Shown here: one piece after another, positions 10,419-21,367 of the stretch
Numbering within the stretch: position 1 is the first letter of the stretch
How the letters are laid out: the number at the start of each line of letters is the position of its first letter
Assembly (NCBI RefSeq): GCF_013009075.1
Contig: NZ_CP053108.1
Location: 3,366,517 to 3,430,516, forward strand
Length of the DNA: 64,000 nucleotides
DNA from: Halomonas sp. TA22
GTDB taxonomy: Bacteria; Pseudomonadota; Gammaproteobacteria; Pseudomonadales; Halomonadaceae
Direction: 5' to 3'
The notes under the pieces: model-generated
Databases searched by the model: none
Told to the model about the DNA's origin: nothing
What the model saw: only the letters and a program-made list of their open reading frames with translations
Program-made: the position numbers and the translations under genes

Positions 10419-10573
10419 TTCCTTTCGGGTAAAAGGTCATGTACAATGCGCGCTCGCTCGACCGTTGTGCCATTTGTCCACCTGCTGGACGGTACAACCA
10501 AGAAAAATAGGGATGGTCCCGTGCCGTTATACTGGCGCTGCGACCCAATACATCGAATTTGGTGATTCAATCC
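10419..10573 (+). promoter_or_regulatory. rplM-rpsI promoter/leader region
   Basis: The 165 bases between zapE and rplM hold two -10-like boxes: TACAAT (10442-10447, weak TTCCTT 17 bases upstream) and TATACT (10528-10533, no good -35). A small GGGA-TGG-TCCC hairpin lies at 10510-10520. In E. coli the L13-S9 operon is autoregulated through its leader; whether that holds here cannot be read from the sequence. Confidence 0.35.
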
Positions 10574-11002
10574 ATGAAGACGTTCAGTGCTAAGCCGCAG
10601 TCCGTCCAGCGCGACTGGTATGTCGTCGACGCCACGGACAAGACGCTCGGTCGTCTAGCTACCGAGATCGCTCGCCGCCTGCGTGGCAAGCATAAGCCCG
10701 AATACACTCCGCATGTCGATACCGGCGACTATATCGTCGTGGTCAATGCCGAGAAAGTGAAGGTGACCGGCAACAAGACCCAGGCCAAGACCTACTATCG
10801 CCATACCGGCTATCCGGGTGGCCTGCGCTCCATGACATTCGACAAGATGCTCGACCATGCGCCAGAGCGCATCATCGAGTCCGCCGTCAAGGGCATGCTG
10901 CCGAAGGGCCCGCTGGGCCGCGCCATGTACACCAAGCTCAAGGTCTATGCCGGTGCCGAGCATCCGCACGTTGCCCAGCAGCCGCAAGAACTGAATATCT
11001 AA
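10574..11002 (+). CDS. rplM: 50S ribosomal protein L13
   Basis: A 142-residue L13 starting '[20 protein letters not shown]', the same length and start as E. coli. An in-frame ATG at 10559 would add five residues not seen in homologues. Conserved L13 blocks include '[23 protein letters not shown]' split by the RNA-binding basic stretch, and '[14 protein letters not shown]'. L13 is an early-assembly protein of the large subunit. It is cotranscribed with rpsI, 13 bases downstream. Confidence 0.99.
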   Translation: MKTFSAKPQSVQRDWYVVDATDKTLGRLATEIARRLRGKHKPEYTPHVDTGDYIVVVNAEKVKVTGNKTQAKTYYRHTGYPGGLRSMTFDKMLDHAPERIIESAVKGMLPKGPLGRAMYTKLKVYAGAEHPHVAQQPQELNI

Positions 11003-11015
11003 GGGATTCTTCGCC

Positions 11016-11405
11016 ATGACACAACAGTATTACGGTACCGGGCGCCGCAAGACTTCGACCGCCCGTGTGTTCCTCAAGCCGGGCTCCGGCAAGATCACCG
11101 TCAATGATCTCGATCTCAATAGCTACTTCGGCCGCGTGACCGGTCGCATGGTGGTGCGTCAGCCCCTCGAGCTGACCGAGACACTGAACCAGTTCGACGT
11201 CTACGTGACCGTCAAGGGTGGCGGTGGCTCCTCGCAAGCCGGTGCCATTCGTCACGGCATCACTCGCGCGCTGATGAACTATAACGAAGAGCTGCGTAAG
11301 CCGCTGCGCGCGGCTGGTTACGTGACTCGCGATGCGCGTGAAGTCGAGCGTAAGAAGGTTGGCCTGCGCAAGGCTCGCCGTCGTCCGCAGTTCTCCAAGC
11401 GTTAA
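11016..11405 (+). CDS. rpsI: 30S ribosomal protein S9
   Basis: A 129-residue S9 beginning '[17 protein letters not shown]' after the Met and ending with the conserved 'RRPQFSKR' tail, whose terminal Arg contacts P-site tRNA in the ribosome. The '[17 protein letters not shown]' block is diagnostic. It follows rplM and ends in a strong terminator, so rplM-rpsI is a closed operon. Confidence 0.99.
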   Translation: MTQQYYGTGRRKTSTARVFLKPGSGKITVNDLDLNSYFGRVTGRMVVRQPLELTETLNQFDVYVTVKGGGGSSQAGAIRHGITRALMNYNEELRKPLRAAGYVTRDAREVERKKVGLRKARRRPQFSKR

Positions 11406-11427
11406 TACGCAAGGGTGCGGCAAAAGG

Positions 11428-11462
11428 GCGCTCAGACTCTCCAGGTCTGGGCGCTTTTTTTT
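11428..11462 (+). terminator. Rho-independent terminator of rplM-rpsI
   Basis: The stem GCGCTCAGAC / GTCTGGGCGC (one wobble) with a seven-base loop is followed directly by eight T. AAAA upstream can extend the stem into the T-run. This is a classic strong terminator. Confidence 0.93.
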
Positions 11463-11513
11463 GAAATTCAATAGGTTGGCCGTGGATGTAACAAGAAGAA
11501 AGGCGGCTTGATC

Positions 11514-11542
11514 TTGTGTTAGAGGATGCGTTTTTTTAACAT
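11514..11542 (+). promoter_or_regulatory. Putative promoter for petABC
   Basis: TTGTGT (11514-11519), a 17-base spacer and TAACAT (11537-11542), located after the rpsI terminator and about 80 bases before petA. The match is moderate. Confidence 0.4.
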
Positions 11543-11621
11543 AGGCGCATTTTGATCCGTGGGGTCGCGGATATCCTTCCGCGGGACTACAGCGGGCAAG
11601 TTGATGGGGAGAAAACACAAT

Positions 11622-12218
11622 ATGGCAGATAACGGCGTAAACAAGGGAAGGCGCCGTTTCCTCGTTGGTGCCACTACCGTCGTGGGGGCGGTGGGTGCTG
11701 TCGGGGTTGCGGTTCCCTTTGTAGCTTCCTGGCAGCCGAGTGCCAGAGCAAGGGCGGCGGGTGCGCCAGTGCGTGCCGACGTATCCAAGCTCGAGCCGGG
11801 GCAGCGAATGACCGTCGAGTGGCGAGGCCGTCCCGTCTGGATCATCAACCGCACGCCCGACATGGTCGAGCGTATCGAGAACACTGACCCATCGAGACTG
11901 GCCGATCCCGAGTCGACCACCGAGCAACAGCCGTCCTATATCACCGGTCCGCTGCGTTCGGTTAGACCCGAGATCGGTATCTTGATCGGCATCTGCACCC
12001 ACCTGGGATGCTCGCCGCTCTACCGTCCCGAGCCCGATGCTGCGGAAGGGGGCGACGACTGGCCAGGTGGCTTCTTCTGCCCTTGCCACGGCTCCAGTTT
12101 CGACCTCGCGGGTCGCGTGTTCCGGAATGTTCCGGCACCGACCAACCTCGAGGTTCCGCCCTACCGCTATGAAAGCGACGATATCATCATCGTCGGCGAA
12201 GATGAGGAGGCTGCCTGA
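11622..12218 (+). CDS. petA: Ubiquinol-cytochrome c reductase Rieske iron-sulfur subunit
   Basis: A 198-residue Rieske protein of the cytochrome bc1 complex. The twin-arginine region 'KGRRRFLVGATTVVGA' leads into a single membrane anchor (about residues 15-35). The [2Fe-2S] ligands are in 'CTHLGC' and 'CPCHGS'. It passes one electron from ubiquinol to cytochrome c1. GGGGAGAA before ATG 11622 supports this start; in-frame GTG 11559 and ATG 11604 would lengthen the tail before the Tat motif. Its stop shares a base with the petB start. Confidence 0.96.
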   Translation: MADNGVNKGRRRFLVGATTVVGAVGAVGVAVPFVASWQPSARARAAGAPVRADVSKLEPGQRMTVEWRGRPVWIINRTPDMVERIENTDPSRLADPESTTEQQPSYITGPLRSVRPEIGILIGICTHLGCSPLYRPEPDAAEGGDDWPGGFFCPCHGSSFDLAGRVFRNVPAPTNLEVPPYRYESDDIIIVGEDEEAA

Positions 12219-13480
12219 TGGGTAATCCGAATCGCGTGAAGGCAGAGAGCGGAGTCATGCGCTGGGTCGATGACCGTTTTCCCGCCACGCAGCTGTGGCA
12301 GGATCATCTGTCGAAGTATTACGCGCCCAAGAACTTCAACTTCTGGTACCTGTTTGGCTCTCTCGCCCTGCTGGTGCTGGTCAATCAGATCTTGACCGGT
12401 GTCTGGCTGACTATGAGCTACAACCCGTCGGCCGAAGGTGCGTTTGCCTCCGTCGAGTACATCATGCGCGACGTCGAGTATGGCTGGCTGATCCGCTACA
12501 TGCACTCGACCGGTGCCTCGGCGTTCTTCGTGGTGGTCTATCTGCATATGTTCCGCGGCCTGCTCTATGGCTCCTACAAGGCCCCCCGCGAGCTGGTGTG
12601 GATCTTCGGTATGACCATCTACTTGCTGCTGATGGCAGAGGCCTTCATGGGCTATCTGCTGCCTTGGGGGCAGATGTCCTACTGGGGTGCTCAGGTCATC
12701 ATCTCGCTCTTCTCGGCGATACCGGTCATCGGTCCCGATCTCGCCCAATGGGTGCGTGGCGACTTCCTGATCTCCGGCATCACGCTGAACCGCTTCTTCG
12801 CTCTGCATGTCGTGGCCCTGCCGATCGTCATCCTTGCGCTGGTGGTGTTGCATCTGATCGCGCTGCATGAAGTGGGTTCCAACAACCCCGATGGCATCGA
12901 CATCAAGGACAAGACGGACGAAACTGGCAAGCCGCTGGACGGTGTGCCGTTCCACCCCTACTACACCGTCAAGGACATCTTCGGTGTGGCGATCTTCCTG
13001 TTCGTGTTCTGCGTGGTACTGTTCTACTTCCCGGAAGGGGGCGGTTACTTCCTCGAACGGCCCAATTTCGAGCCCGCCAACCCGATGGTGACGCCCGATC
13101 ACATTGCGCCGGTGTGGTATTTCACGCCTTTCTACGCGATGCTGCGTGCCATTACCTTCCCGCTGTTCGGTCTTGATGCCAAGTTCCTGGGTGTCGTGGT
13201 CATGGGTGGAGCGATCGCTATCCTGTTCGTGCTCCCCTGGCTGGATCGCAGTCCGGTTCGCTCGATGCGTTACAAGGGCTGGCTGTCGAAGATCATGCTG
13301 CTGCTGTTCGCCATCAGCTTCGTGATCCTGGGCGTGCTGGGTGCGCTGCCGGCCACACCGACACGCACGTTGGTATCGCAGGTCTGCACGGCGATCTACT
13401 TCGCCTACTTCCTGCTGATGCCAATCTATACAAGGCTCGAGACAACCAAACCCGTTCCGGAAAGGGTGACTGGCAAATGA
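12218..13480 (+). CDS. petB: Cytochrome b subunit of bc1 complex
   Basis: A 420-residue cytochrome b with about eight transmembrane helices. Heme-ligand histidines appear in the second and fourth helices ('HSTGASAFFVVVYLHMFRGL' and 'FFALHVVALPIVILALVVLH'). The quinol-oxidation site is marked by 'GYLLPWGQMSYWGAQVI' and by PEWY-like 'APVWYFTPFYAMLR', here with PVWY. It holds hemes bL and bH and the Qo/Qi sites. It overlaps both neighbours (1 and 4 bases), showing tight coupling. Confidence 0.98.
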   Translation: MGNPNRVKAESGVMRWVDDRFPATQLWQDHLSKYYAPKNFNFWYLFGSLALLVLVNQILTGVWLTMSYNPSAEGAFASVEYIMRDVEYGWLIRYMHSTGASAFFVVVYLHMFRGLLYGSYKAPRELVWIFGMTIYLLLMAEAFMGYLLPWGQMSYWGAQVIISLFSAIPVIGPDLAQWVRGDFLISGITLNRFFALHVVALPIVILALVVLHLIALHEVGSNNPDGIDIKDKTDETGKPLDGVPFHPYYTVKDIFGVAIFLFVFCVVLFYFPEGGGYFLERPNFEPANPMVTPDHIAPVWYFTPFYAMLRAITFPLFGLDAKFLGVVVMGGAIAILFVLPWLDRSPVRSMRYKGWLSKIMLLLFAISFVILGVLGALPATPTRTLVSQVCTAIYFAYFLLMPIYTRLETTKPVPERVTGK

Positions 13481-14244
13481 AAAAGCAACTGTTCGCACTG
13501 CTGTTTGCGTTGTTGCCGATGACGGCAATGGCAGCGCCGGCAGCCGATGTGCCTCACTCCATGACCCCTGATCTGAACAACCAGGAGTCGCTGCAGCAAG
13601 GCATGCAATTGTTCGTCAACTACTGCATGGGCTGCCACTCGCTGGAGTTCCAGCGCTTTTCGCGTGCCGCTGAGGATCTGGGCATGCCTCAGGATCTGGT
13701 CGAGGAAAACCTGATCTTCTCGTCGGATCTGGCCTATAACGACCAGATGCGTCATGCCATGTCGACCGAGGATGGCGAGAACTGGTTTGGTGCCGCGGCC
13801 CCGGACCTGACGCTGCATGGCCGGTTGCGCGGTAGCGACTGGATCTACTCCTATCTGTTGAGCTTCTACAAGGACCCGTCGCGTCCCACCGGCGTCAACA
13901 ATGCCGTGTTCGACATGGTGGCCATGCCCAACGTGCTCGAACCGCTGCAGGGAGTGCAGGAGATGGTCTGCGCCGAGACCGATCGGCCCGTGGCGGGTCA
14001 ATCACCGGACTCGCTTACTGGCAGGTACCAGTCCTGCGAAGTGCTGCAGGTGACGCAGCCTGGCCAGATGGAGCCCGAGCAGTTCGAGGAGGCGGTCTAC
14101 GATCTGACCAACTTCCTCACCTACGTGGGTGAGCCTTCCAGGCTGCACGCTCAGACGCTGGCTCCCAAGGTGTTGATCTTCATCTTCATCTTCGGCGTCA
14201 TCGCCTATCTGCTCAAGCGTGAGTACTGGCGCGACGTTCACTAA
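13477..14244 (+). CDS. petC: Cytochrome c1 subunit of bc1 complex
   Basis: A 255-residue cytochrome c1. The N-terminal signal peptide is 'MKKQLFALLFALLPMTAMAAPA'-like (cleaved after AMA). The heme c motif is 'CMGCH' (about residue 51), and a C-terminal anchor helix 'PKVLIFIFIFGVIAYLLKREYW' ties it to the membrane. It receives the electron from the Rieske centre and passes it to a soluble or membrane-bound cytochrome c. It is last in petABC and is followed by a long hairpin. Confidence 0.97.
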   Translation: MKKQLFALLFALLPMTAMAAPAADVPHSMTPDLNNQESLQQGMQLFVNYCMGCHSLEFQRFSRAAEDLGMPQDLVEENLIFSSDLAYNDQMRHAMSTEDGENWFGAAAPDLTLHGRLRGSDWIYSYLLSFYKDPSRPTGVNNAVFDMVAMPNVLEPLQGVQEMVCAETDRPVAGQSPDSLTGRYQSCEVLQVTQPGQMEPEQFEEAVYDLTNFLTYVGEPSRLHAQTLAPKVLIFIFIFGVIAYLLKREYWRDVH

Positions 14245-14261
14245 GTCGCTGGTGCTTGTCC

Positions 14262-14296
14262 ATGGGGCGTATGGCCGAAACGGCTATGCGCCCCAT
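14262..14296 (+). terminator. Long hairpin after petC
   Basis: A 15-bp stem (14262-14276 with 14282-14296, two G-T wobbles) with a GAAAC loop, followed by ATTTAT, not a clean T-run. It is the probable end of the petABC transcript. Confidence 0.6.
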
Positions 14297-14379
14297 ATTT
14301 ATCTGAGAGTGACCTGTCCCTTCGGCCGATACGATGCGGAGAGCAGGAGAGCGTTGTCGCGGTCGGGAGTGGCGCGGCA

Positions 14380-14388
14380 TGTTATGAT
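14380..14388 (+). promoter_or_regulatory. Extended -10 element upstream of sspA
   Basis: TG-T-TATGAT forms an extended -10 motif 31 bases before the sspA ATG. There is no good -35, which extended -10 promoters may lack. Confidence 0.45.
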
Positions 14389-14418
14389 CATGGTTCGAAT
14401 TGATGCGAGGATTGTTTC

Positions 14419-15045
14419 ATGGGTGTAGTGGCCAAGCGTTCGTCGATGACGTTCTACTCCGGCAATGATGATCACCTCAGTCATCGGGTGCGTATCGTGC
14501 TGGCCGAGAAGGGCGTTGCCGTCGACATTCTGGAAGTCACTGAAGAGCGTCATCCGGAAGAGCTCGCGGATCTCAACCCCTACAATAGCGTGCCGACGCT
14601 GGTGGATCGTGATCTTGTGCTTTACGAGTCAAAGGTAATGATGGAGTACCTTGACGAGCGTTTCCCCCATCCGCCGCTGCTGCCCGTCTATCCGGTGGCA
14701 AGAGCGCAGAGCCGTCTATGGATGCACCGCATCGAGCGCGAGTGGGCGCCTCTGCTCGAGCAGATCAGCAGCGGTAGCAAGAAGGATGCCGAGAAGGCTC
14801 GTAAGGAGTTGCGTGAAAGCCTGGTAGGCATTTCACCGATCTTCGAGGAGATGCCGTTTTTCATGAGCGAGGAGTTCTCGCTGGTGGATTGTAGTCTGGC
14901 CCCCTTGCTATGGCGCTTGCCGGCACTCGGTATAGAGCTGCCGGAAAAGCAGGTCAAGCCTCTGATGGCTTACATGGAACGTCTCTTCTCGCGCGACTCC
15001 TTCAAAGCCTCGCTGACCGAGAGCGAGCGTGAGATGCGTACCTGA
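14419..15045 (+). CDS. sspA: Stringent starvation protein A
   Basis: A 208-residue glutathione-S-transferase-fold protein without enzymatic function in the known family; SspA binds RNA polymerase holoenzyme and supports stationary-phase and stress transcription. The N-terminal thioredoxin-like domain starts '[20 protein letters not shown]', close to E. coli SspA, and the '[19 protein letters not shown]' cis-Pro region is present (about residues 48-66). GAGGA lies eight bases before the ATG. It is followed by sspB, the usual pair. Confidence 0.96.
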   Translation: MGVVAKRSSMTFYSGNDDHLSHRVRIVLAEKGVAVDILEVTEERHPEELADLNPYNSVPTLVDRDLVLYESKVMMEYLDERFPHPPLLPVYPVARAQSRLWMHRIEREWAPLLEQISSGSKKDAEKARKELRESLVGISPIFEEMPFFMSEEFSLVDCSLAPLLWRLPALGIELPEKQVKPLMAYMERLFSRDSFKASLTESEREMRT

Positions 15046-15089
15046 ATCCAACAAGTGGAGCTGCCGTTCGCGGCGGCTTGTAGGAGGGC

Positions 15090-15575
15090 ATGATGCTTTC
15101 GAGTCGCCCCTATCTGGCCAGGGCTCTGTATCAGTGGCTGCTGGATAACGATCAGACGCCCTATATCGTCGTCGATGCCGAGCATGACGGTGTCGTGGTG
15201 CCGGGCCAGTTCGTTCAGAATGGACAGATCGTGCTCAACGTGGCGCCAAGTGCGGTACGCGACCTGTTGATGGAGAACGATGGCATAACCTTCAGTGCGC
15301 GCTTCAGTGGGCGGCCTATGCAGGTCATCGTGCCGAGCCAAGCATTGATCGCGCTTTATGCTCGCGAGAATGGCGTAGGGATGGTATTTGGCCATGAGCC
15401 GGTGATGCCGGGCTTCGATCCTATCACCCAAGCGGAGAAGGAGGAGATCAATACGCCGATGCCCCCCTCGCTTTCCAGTGTCGACAGCGAGACGCCAGAA
15501 GAGGAGGCCTCGTTGGAAGGGGAAGACAAGGAGGCGCCACGCAAGAAGCGGCCTTCATTGCGCATCATCAAGTAG
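15090..15575 (+). CDS. sspB: SspB, ClpXP adaptor
   Basis: A 161-residue SspB. The N-terminal domain 'RPYLARALYQWLLDN' through about residue 110 is the ssrA-tag-binding fold; an acidic, flexible linker (about 118-150) leads to the C-terminal ClpX-binding tail 'RPSLRIIK', which matches the XB motif of E. coli SspB. It delivers ssrA-tagged proteins and RseA fragments to ClpXP, so it links functionally to DegS, also encoded here. AGGAGGG precedes the start. Confidence 0.96.
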   Translation: MMLSSRPYLARALYQWLLDNDQTPYIVVDAEHDGVVVPGQFVQNGQIVLNVAPSAVRDLLMENDGITFSARFSGRPMQVIVPSQALIALYARENGVGMVFGHEPVMPGFDPITQAEKEEINTPMPPSLSSVDSETPEEEASLEGEDKEAPRKKRPSLRIIK

Positions 15576-15595
15576 TGTGGCATCACCTCATACGT

Positions 15596-15625
15596 AAAAC
15601 GGCAGACCTCCCGGTCTGCCGTTTT
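15596..15625. terminator. Bidirectional terminator between sspB and dolP
   Basis: A perfect 13-bp stem AAAACGGCAGACC / GGTCTGCCGTTTT with a four-base loop. The A-run and T-run on either side let it act on both strands, matching the convergent genes. Confidence 0.92.
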
Positions 15626-15659
15626 GCATTGCGCGGTTCCGAGTTCCTGTCAGTGAGTA

Positions 15660-16223
15660 TCAATCGAGATATTCGAATGCCTTCACGATGCGCTGGATGC
15701 CGCCGAGCTGTGATACGACCGAGACGATCTGATCGCTTTCGGCACGCGTCACGATGCCCATCAGATAGACGCTGGCATTTTCGGTCACCACACGGATCCG
15801 ACCGGCGTCGATATTCTCGTTGGCAATCAGGTTGGTGCGTATGCGCGTGGCAAGCCAGGTGTCGGAGGTGCGCTGAGCAAGGGGAATATTGGCAGCCACG
15901 GTCAGTTCGTTATGCACGCGACGTACATGCTGTGCTTCGCTTGCGATCGCTTGCGCCTTCTCCTTGAGCTCTTCGCTTGGCACCTGGCCCGTCATCAGCA
16001 CGATGCCGTTGTAACTGTCGATATTGACCCGAGCGTCATTGAAGCGCGCATCCTGCCGCGAGAGATTGCTCTTGATACGGTTTTCGATCCCTTGGTCCTC
16101 GACCTGCATGCCATAGGTGCGTTGACCGTGGTCTTCAGGACCGCCACCCATCTGGGCGCAGCCAGCGAGCCCTAGCGTGAGGCTCAGCATGATGGTGGCG
16201 ATGAAAGGTGTCTTGATAGTCAA
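15660..16223 (-). CDS. dolP: DolP/YraP, dual-BON-domain outer-membrane lipoprotein
   Basis: A 187-residue lipoprotein with lipobox 'LGLAGC' (acylated Cys near residue 22) and two BON domains (about 45-112 and 122-187). Known DolP binds anionic phospholipids, localizes to the division site and supports the BAM complex and envelope integrity. The start is TTG at 16223, with GAGGG about eight bases upstream and three bases after the diaA stop, so it is likely coupled to diaA. An internal ATG would leave the signal peptide too short. Confidence 0.93.
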   Translation of the reverse strand: MTIKTPFIATIMLSLTLGLAGCAQMGGGPEDHGQRTYGMQVEDQGIENRIKSNLSRQDARFNDARVNIDSYNGIVLMTGQVPSEELKEKAQAIASEAQHVRRVHNELTVAANIPLAQRTSDTWLATRIRTNLIANENIDAGRIRVVTENASVYLMGIVTRAESDQIVSVVSQLGGIQRIVKAFEYLD

Positions 16224-16226
16224 TGG

Positions 16227-17242
<1,016 letters not shown>

Positions 17243-19060
17243 TGTCGATCGTCATGCCCGTTGGCAGGCGAAGCGGGGGCTGCGGAGTGCCGTTGGTGAA
17301 CTGGGCCCAAGGGAGTTCACGCTCGACACGGCCATCATTGGCGACTCTCAATGTGCCCGTGGCTCCATGCACCTCACTGCCGGCAATGGCGCGGAACTGC
17401 GGCAGGCGACGCCCGAGCTCATAGGCATCGACTCCCATCGCGGTCAGCTTGAACAGGGCGGGCTCCTCGATATCGCTCAGTTCCATGTAGCTGTCGAAGA
17501 AGGGGAGAGCGTTCTCGCCCCCCACCGCCGCGTTGGGGATCACCCAGGGAATGTCGACGAACATCACGTCATTCAGATCATGGTCGACACGCGGCTGAGG
17601 ACGCCCTTCGAAGAGATGCGAGGTGGCGTAGATCGGCAGGTCACCCGCGTAGTAGTAATCGAGAGTAGGTGGCACCTGACGGGCATAGCTTGGCAGCGCC
17701 AGCAGGAACAGCATGTCGACATCGCTCAGACGTGCCCGATTGCCGCTCACGTTGAGCAGTGGACGCACTGCGCTTGCCACCGCGCCTTGAGGGTTGTAGC
17801 GCACCGAAGAGCTGATGTCGCCACCCTGGCGTTGCCACTCACGACGGAAGGCTTCGCCGACCCGGTTGCCCCACTCGTTGTCGGGCACTAGAACTGCGCT
17901 GCGACGGTGGCCATCCAGGTAGGCGCGGCGCGCCACCTGGCGTGCCTCGTCCTCGGCCGACAGGCCATACTGGAAAAGATCCCTGGCGTGATTGCGCTCA
18001 CCATAGCCATAGTTCAAGGCCAGTGTCGGGATCGGCACGCTGTCGCGGTTCTCAAGCTCGGTCACCTGATCCTTGTCCAGCGGACCGATGACCACCTGAG
18101 CACCGGCCATGCTGGCCTCGGCATAGAGGCTCTGCAGATCGCCACGGCTGGCATCGATGAAGACCATCTGCGGGGTGCTCTGGCCCCCGTTGCCGGCTTC
18201 CATGTGGCGAGCCTGGATGCCGCGGCGAATTTCACTTGCCACATTGGCCAAGGGGCCGGATTCCGGCAGCAGAATCGCCATGCGCCGCACCTCCTGCCCG
18301 CGCAGATCGCGTAGCGCGGCAAACTCGGAGGGGGGGCGGCGAGCCGCGGGGTGGTTGCCGTTACGGTCGCGCCAGTTGGCGTAGAGCGTCAGGAAGCGCT
18401 CGATGTCGCCACCGCTTTGGCGTTGCAGCTCGACAAGCTCGATCCAGCCCGCGGTAACGAGGTCAGCCTCGCGGGCGAGCTCATCGAGCGCCTGGGGGGG
18501 GAGTCGTGACATCAGGCGCCAGATGTCGTCATTGAGGTCGTTGCGTTCGGTATCTGCCTGCACGCCAAGCAGCGCGGCCGCGGCGGCTTGATACTCGCCG
18601 ACCATGCCGAGCGCAAGGCCTTTGCGGTAACGTAGGGTGTTGTGATCGTCGCGGCCAATCTGGATCCCTTCGTCAAGCACCTGGGTGGCCTCGAGGACGG
18701 AAGTGGCATCCTCCTGCTCGAAGGCCAGGCGCGAGAAGAGCAGGGCCCACCGGACACGCTCCTCGCCGGAGAGGAGACTGTCGTCGAGTTGCGAGGCGAC
18801 CTCGAGAGCCTGCGACTCATCGCCTTGACGTGCTAGGATGGCGGCCGCTTCCAGACGCGAACTGGCCGCCTGCTCCGGCGGTTGCTCCTGCGCTTGAGCG
18901 AGCAGCTCCTCCGGCTCGGTGTCGGCAAGGCGGTCGACCATGGCGGGTGGAGCCGCGCAGCCCGCCACGAAGAGTGCCAGAAGGGCAGCCAGTAGCAGGC
19001 TGCGTGGCGAGTTGTCCATAAATCCTTTTCCTTGTCTGTATGCCTTGCTTTGGAACCGGT

Positions 19061-19918
19061 ATGACAAATGCAATCTATGGCGCATTGTACGTGGTCGCCA
19101 CGCCGATTGGGAATCTTGACGACCTTTCGCCTCGTGCGGCGCGCGTGCTTGGCGAGGCGAGCGTGATCGCCGCCGAGGATACTCGGCATAGCGCCAAGCT
19201 GCTGCGCCACCTGGGCATCGAGCGCCCGTTGATCTCCTTGCATGAGCATAACGAGGCGGGGCGTGTTGCGCAGATCGCCGAGCGGCTCGCCCTGGGGCAG
19301 GATGTGGCGTTGATCAGCGATGCCGGGACGCCGCTGATCTGCGATCCTGGATTCGTTCTGGTGCGTGAGTTGCGTGACATGGGGCACCGTGTGGTGCCGA
19401 TTCCTGGTCCCTGTGCGCTGATAGCAGCGCTGTCGGCGGCTGGGCTGCCCACTGATCGTTTCCTGTTCCTGGGATTCCTATCCGCCAAGTCCGGTGCCCG
19501 GCGCGCTCGCCTGCAAGCGCTGCTGGAGCGCGACGAGACGCTGATCTGCTACGAGTCGCCTCACCGCATCCGCGATACGCTGGCCGATATCGCCGATCTC
19601 TTCGCCGATCGTCGAGTCGTGCTCGCCCGCGAGCTGACTAAGACTTTCGAGACGTTTCTCGACGGCACGGCGGCCACTCTCATCGACAGGATCGAGGCTG
19701 ATCCCGATCAGGCGCGAGGAGAGTTCGTGATGATGCTGTCGGGCGCGCCAAAGCGCAGCGAAAGTGAGCACGCCACCATCGACGCCACGATGCTGTTGAC
19801 CAGCCTGCTTGACGAAGGCGTCGGCGTGAAGCAGGTCGCGGCGGTGGCCGCGCGGATGCTCGGAGGGCCCAAGAAGCTCTGGTATGCGCGAGCGCAAGCG
19901 ATCAAGGGCGACGGTTGA
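19061..19918 (+). CDS. rsmI: 16S rRNA 2'-O-ribose C1402 methyltransferase
   Basis: A 285-residue RsmI (YraL) tetrapyrrole-methylase-fold enzyme that methylates C1402 in the ribosomal P site with SAM. It starts with 'LYVVATPIGNLDDLSPRA' near the N-terminus; 'SDAGTPLICDPG' (about residues 85-96) and 'PGPCALIAALSAAGLPTDRF' follow. It is divergent from lpoA with only 41 bases between the start codons. The ribosome site is weak (GGAA). It is followed by rnpB. Confidence 0.95.
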   Translation: MTNAIYGALYVVATPIGNLDDLSPRAARVLGEASVIAAEDTRHSAKLLRHLGIERPLISLHEHNEAGRVAQIAERLALGQDVALISDAGTPLICDPGFVLVRELRDMGHRVVPIPGPCALIAALSAAGLPTDRFLFLGFLSAKSGARRARLQALLERDETLICYESPHRIRDTLADIADLFADRRVVLARELTKTFETFLDGTAATLIDRIEADPDQARGEFVMMLSGAPKRSESEHATIDATMLLTSLLDEGVGVKQVAAVAARMLGGPKKLWYARAQAIKGDG

Positions 19919-19934
19919 GTTTGTCAGTGGCGCC

Positions 19935-19963
19935 TTGAGAGGGGGGCGCCACGCTGGTATTCT
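19935..19963 (+). promoter_or_regulatory. rnpB promoter
   Basis: TTGAGA (19935-19940), exactly 17 bases, TATTCT (19958-19963), placing transcription start about ten bases before the conserved 5' end of RNase P RNA. The -35 sits in the loop of an inverted repeat (GTGGCGCC at 19927 / GGCGCCAC at 19945), which may be the weak rsmI terminator. Confidence 0.8.
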
Positions 19964-19972
19964 CCCCGGCTT

Positions 19973-20340
<368 letters not shown>

Positions 20341-20350
20341 CCCATTTCCC

Positions 20351-20368
20351 GTCGCGGTTCTCCGCGAC
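20351..20368 (+). terminator. Hairpin after rnpB, no T-run
   Basis: A perfect 7-bp stem GTCGCGG / CCGCGAC with a TTCT loop, ten bases after RNase P RNA and 34 bases before rsmH. With no T-run, it may be a processing or pausing signal that lets transcription run into the dcw cluster. Confidence 0.4.
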
Positions 20369-20401
20369 ACCTGGCCACCGCTTGCTGTCACCGAGAGTTC
20401 C

Positions 20402-21358
20402 ATGTCTCCAACCGATAATGCCGCGGTCCCTCCCGCCTATCGCCACGCCAGCGTACTGCTCGACGGCGCCGTGGAGTCGCTGGTTCACGATCCCGGTGGC
20501 GCCTATGTCGATGGTACCTTCGGCCGGGGTGGTCACTCGCGCCGCATTCTCGAGCGTCTCACGGATAGGGGACGGCTGCTGGCGATCGATCGCGACCCCC
20601 AGGCGCTGGCCGAGGCAGCCACGTGGAACGATGCTCGCTTCATTGTCGAGGGGGGTGAGTTCGCCCGACTTGGCGAATTCACCCAGCGTCATGGCCTGCA
20701 TGGACGCCTGGCAGGAGTGCTGCTCGATATCGGTGTCTCTTCGCCGCAGCTTGACGATCCCGAGCGTGGCTTCAGTTTTCTTCGTGATGGACCGCTCGAC
20801 ATGCGCATGGACCCGACCCAGGGTGAGAGTGCCGCGGCGTGGCTTGCCCGCGCCGCCGAGGCCGATATCGTGCAGGTCTTCAAGTCCTATGGCGAGGAGC
20901 GCTATGCCAAGCGCTTGGCCCGCGCCGTTGTCGAGCGGCGTCGGGAGCGTCCCTTCGAGCGTACCGGCGATCTCGCCGAGGTGATCAAGACCGCACACCC
21001 CGCCTGGGAGAAGGGCAAGCACCCGGCGACCCGTGTCTTCCAGGCGCTGCGCATTCACGTCAACGGTGAGCTCGAACAGCTCGATCTGGCCTTGGAGGCC
21101 GCTCTGGAAGCACTTGCCCCGGGTGGCCATCTGGTAGTGATCAGCTTCCACTCGCTGGAGGATCGTCGCGTCAAGCGCTTCATTCGTGAGCACGTGCGTG
21201 GCGATACACACTTGCCTCGTGGCATGCCGGTCCGTGACGATCAGCTCAATCGCCGTCTCGAGTCGCTGGGCAAGGCGCAGCGCCCCGGTGCCGATGAGAT
21301 CGCCGATAATCCCCGTGCCCGCAGCGCCGTGATGCGCATGGCGCGCAAGCGGGGGTGA
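20402..21358 (+). CDS. rsmH: 16S rRNA m4C1402 N4-methyltransferase
   Basis: A 318-residue RsmH (MraW), the first gene of the dcw cluster. The SAM-binding motif is '[16 protein letters not shown]' (about residues 37-52); '[14 protein letters not shown]' and the inserted helical domain are present. It methylates the same nucleotide, C1402, as RsmI encoded just upstream. The frame is open to 20267 but overlaps rnpB; ATG 20402 with GAGAG upstream is the sensible start. No mraZ precedes it. Confidence 0.97.
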   Translation: MSPTDNAAVPPAYRHASVLLDGAVESLVHDPGGAYVDGTFGRGGHSRRILERLTDRGRLLAIDRDPQALAEAATWNDARFIVEGGEFARLGEFTQRHGLHGRLAGVLLDIGVSSPQLDDPERGFSFLRDGPLDMRMDPTQGESAAAWLARAAEADIVQVFKSYGEERYAKRLARAVVERRRERPFERTGDLAEVIKTAHPAWEKGKHPATRVFQALRIHVNGELEQLDLALEAALEALAPGGHLVVISFHSLEDRRVKRFIREHVRGDTHLPRGMPVRDDQLNRRLESLGKAQRPGADEIADNPRARSAVMRMARKRG

Positions 21359-21367
21359 GGAGAGGTC

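Noticed and set aside
12167-13528. A 453-codon minus-strand frame across petB, rich in His, Gln and Asp
   Set aside because: Composition is the reverse image of a membrane protein; petB is certain on the plus strand.
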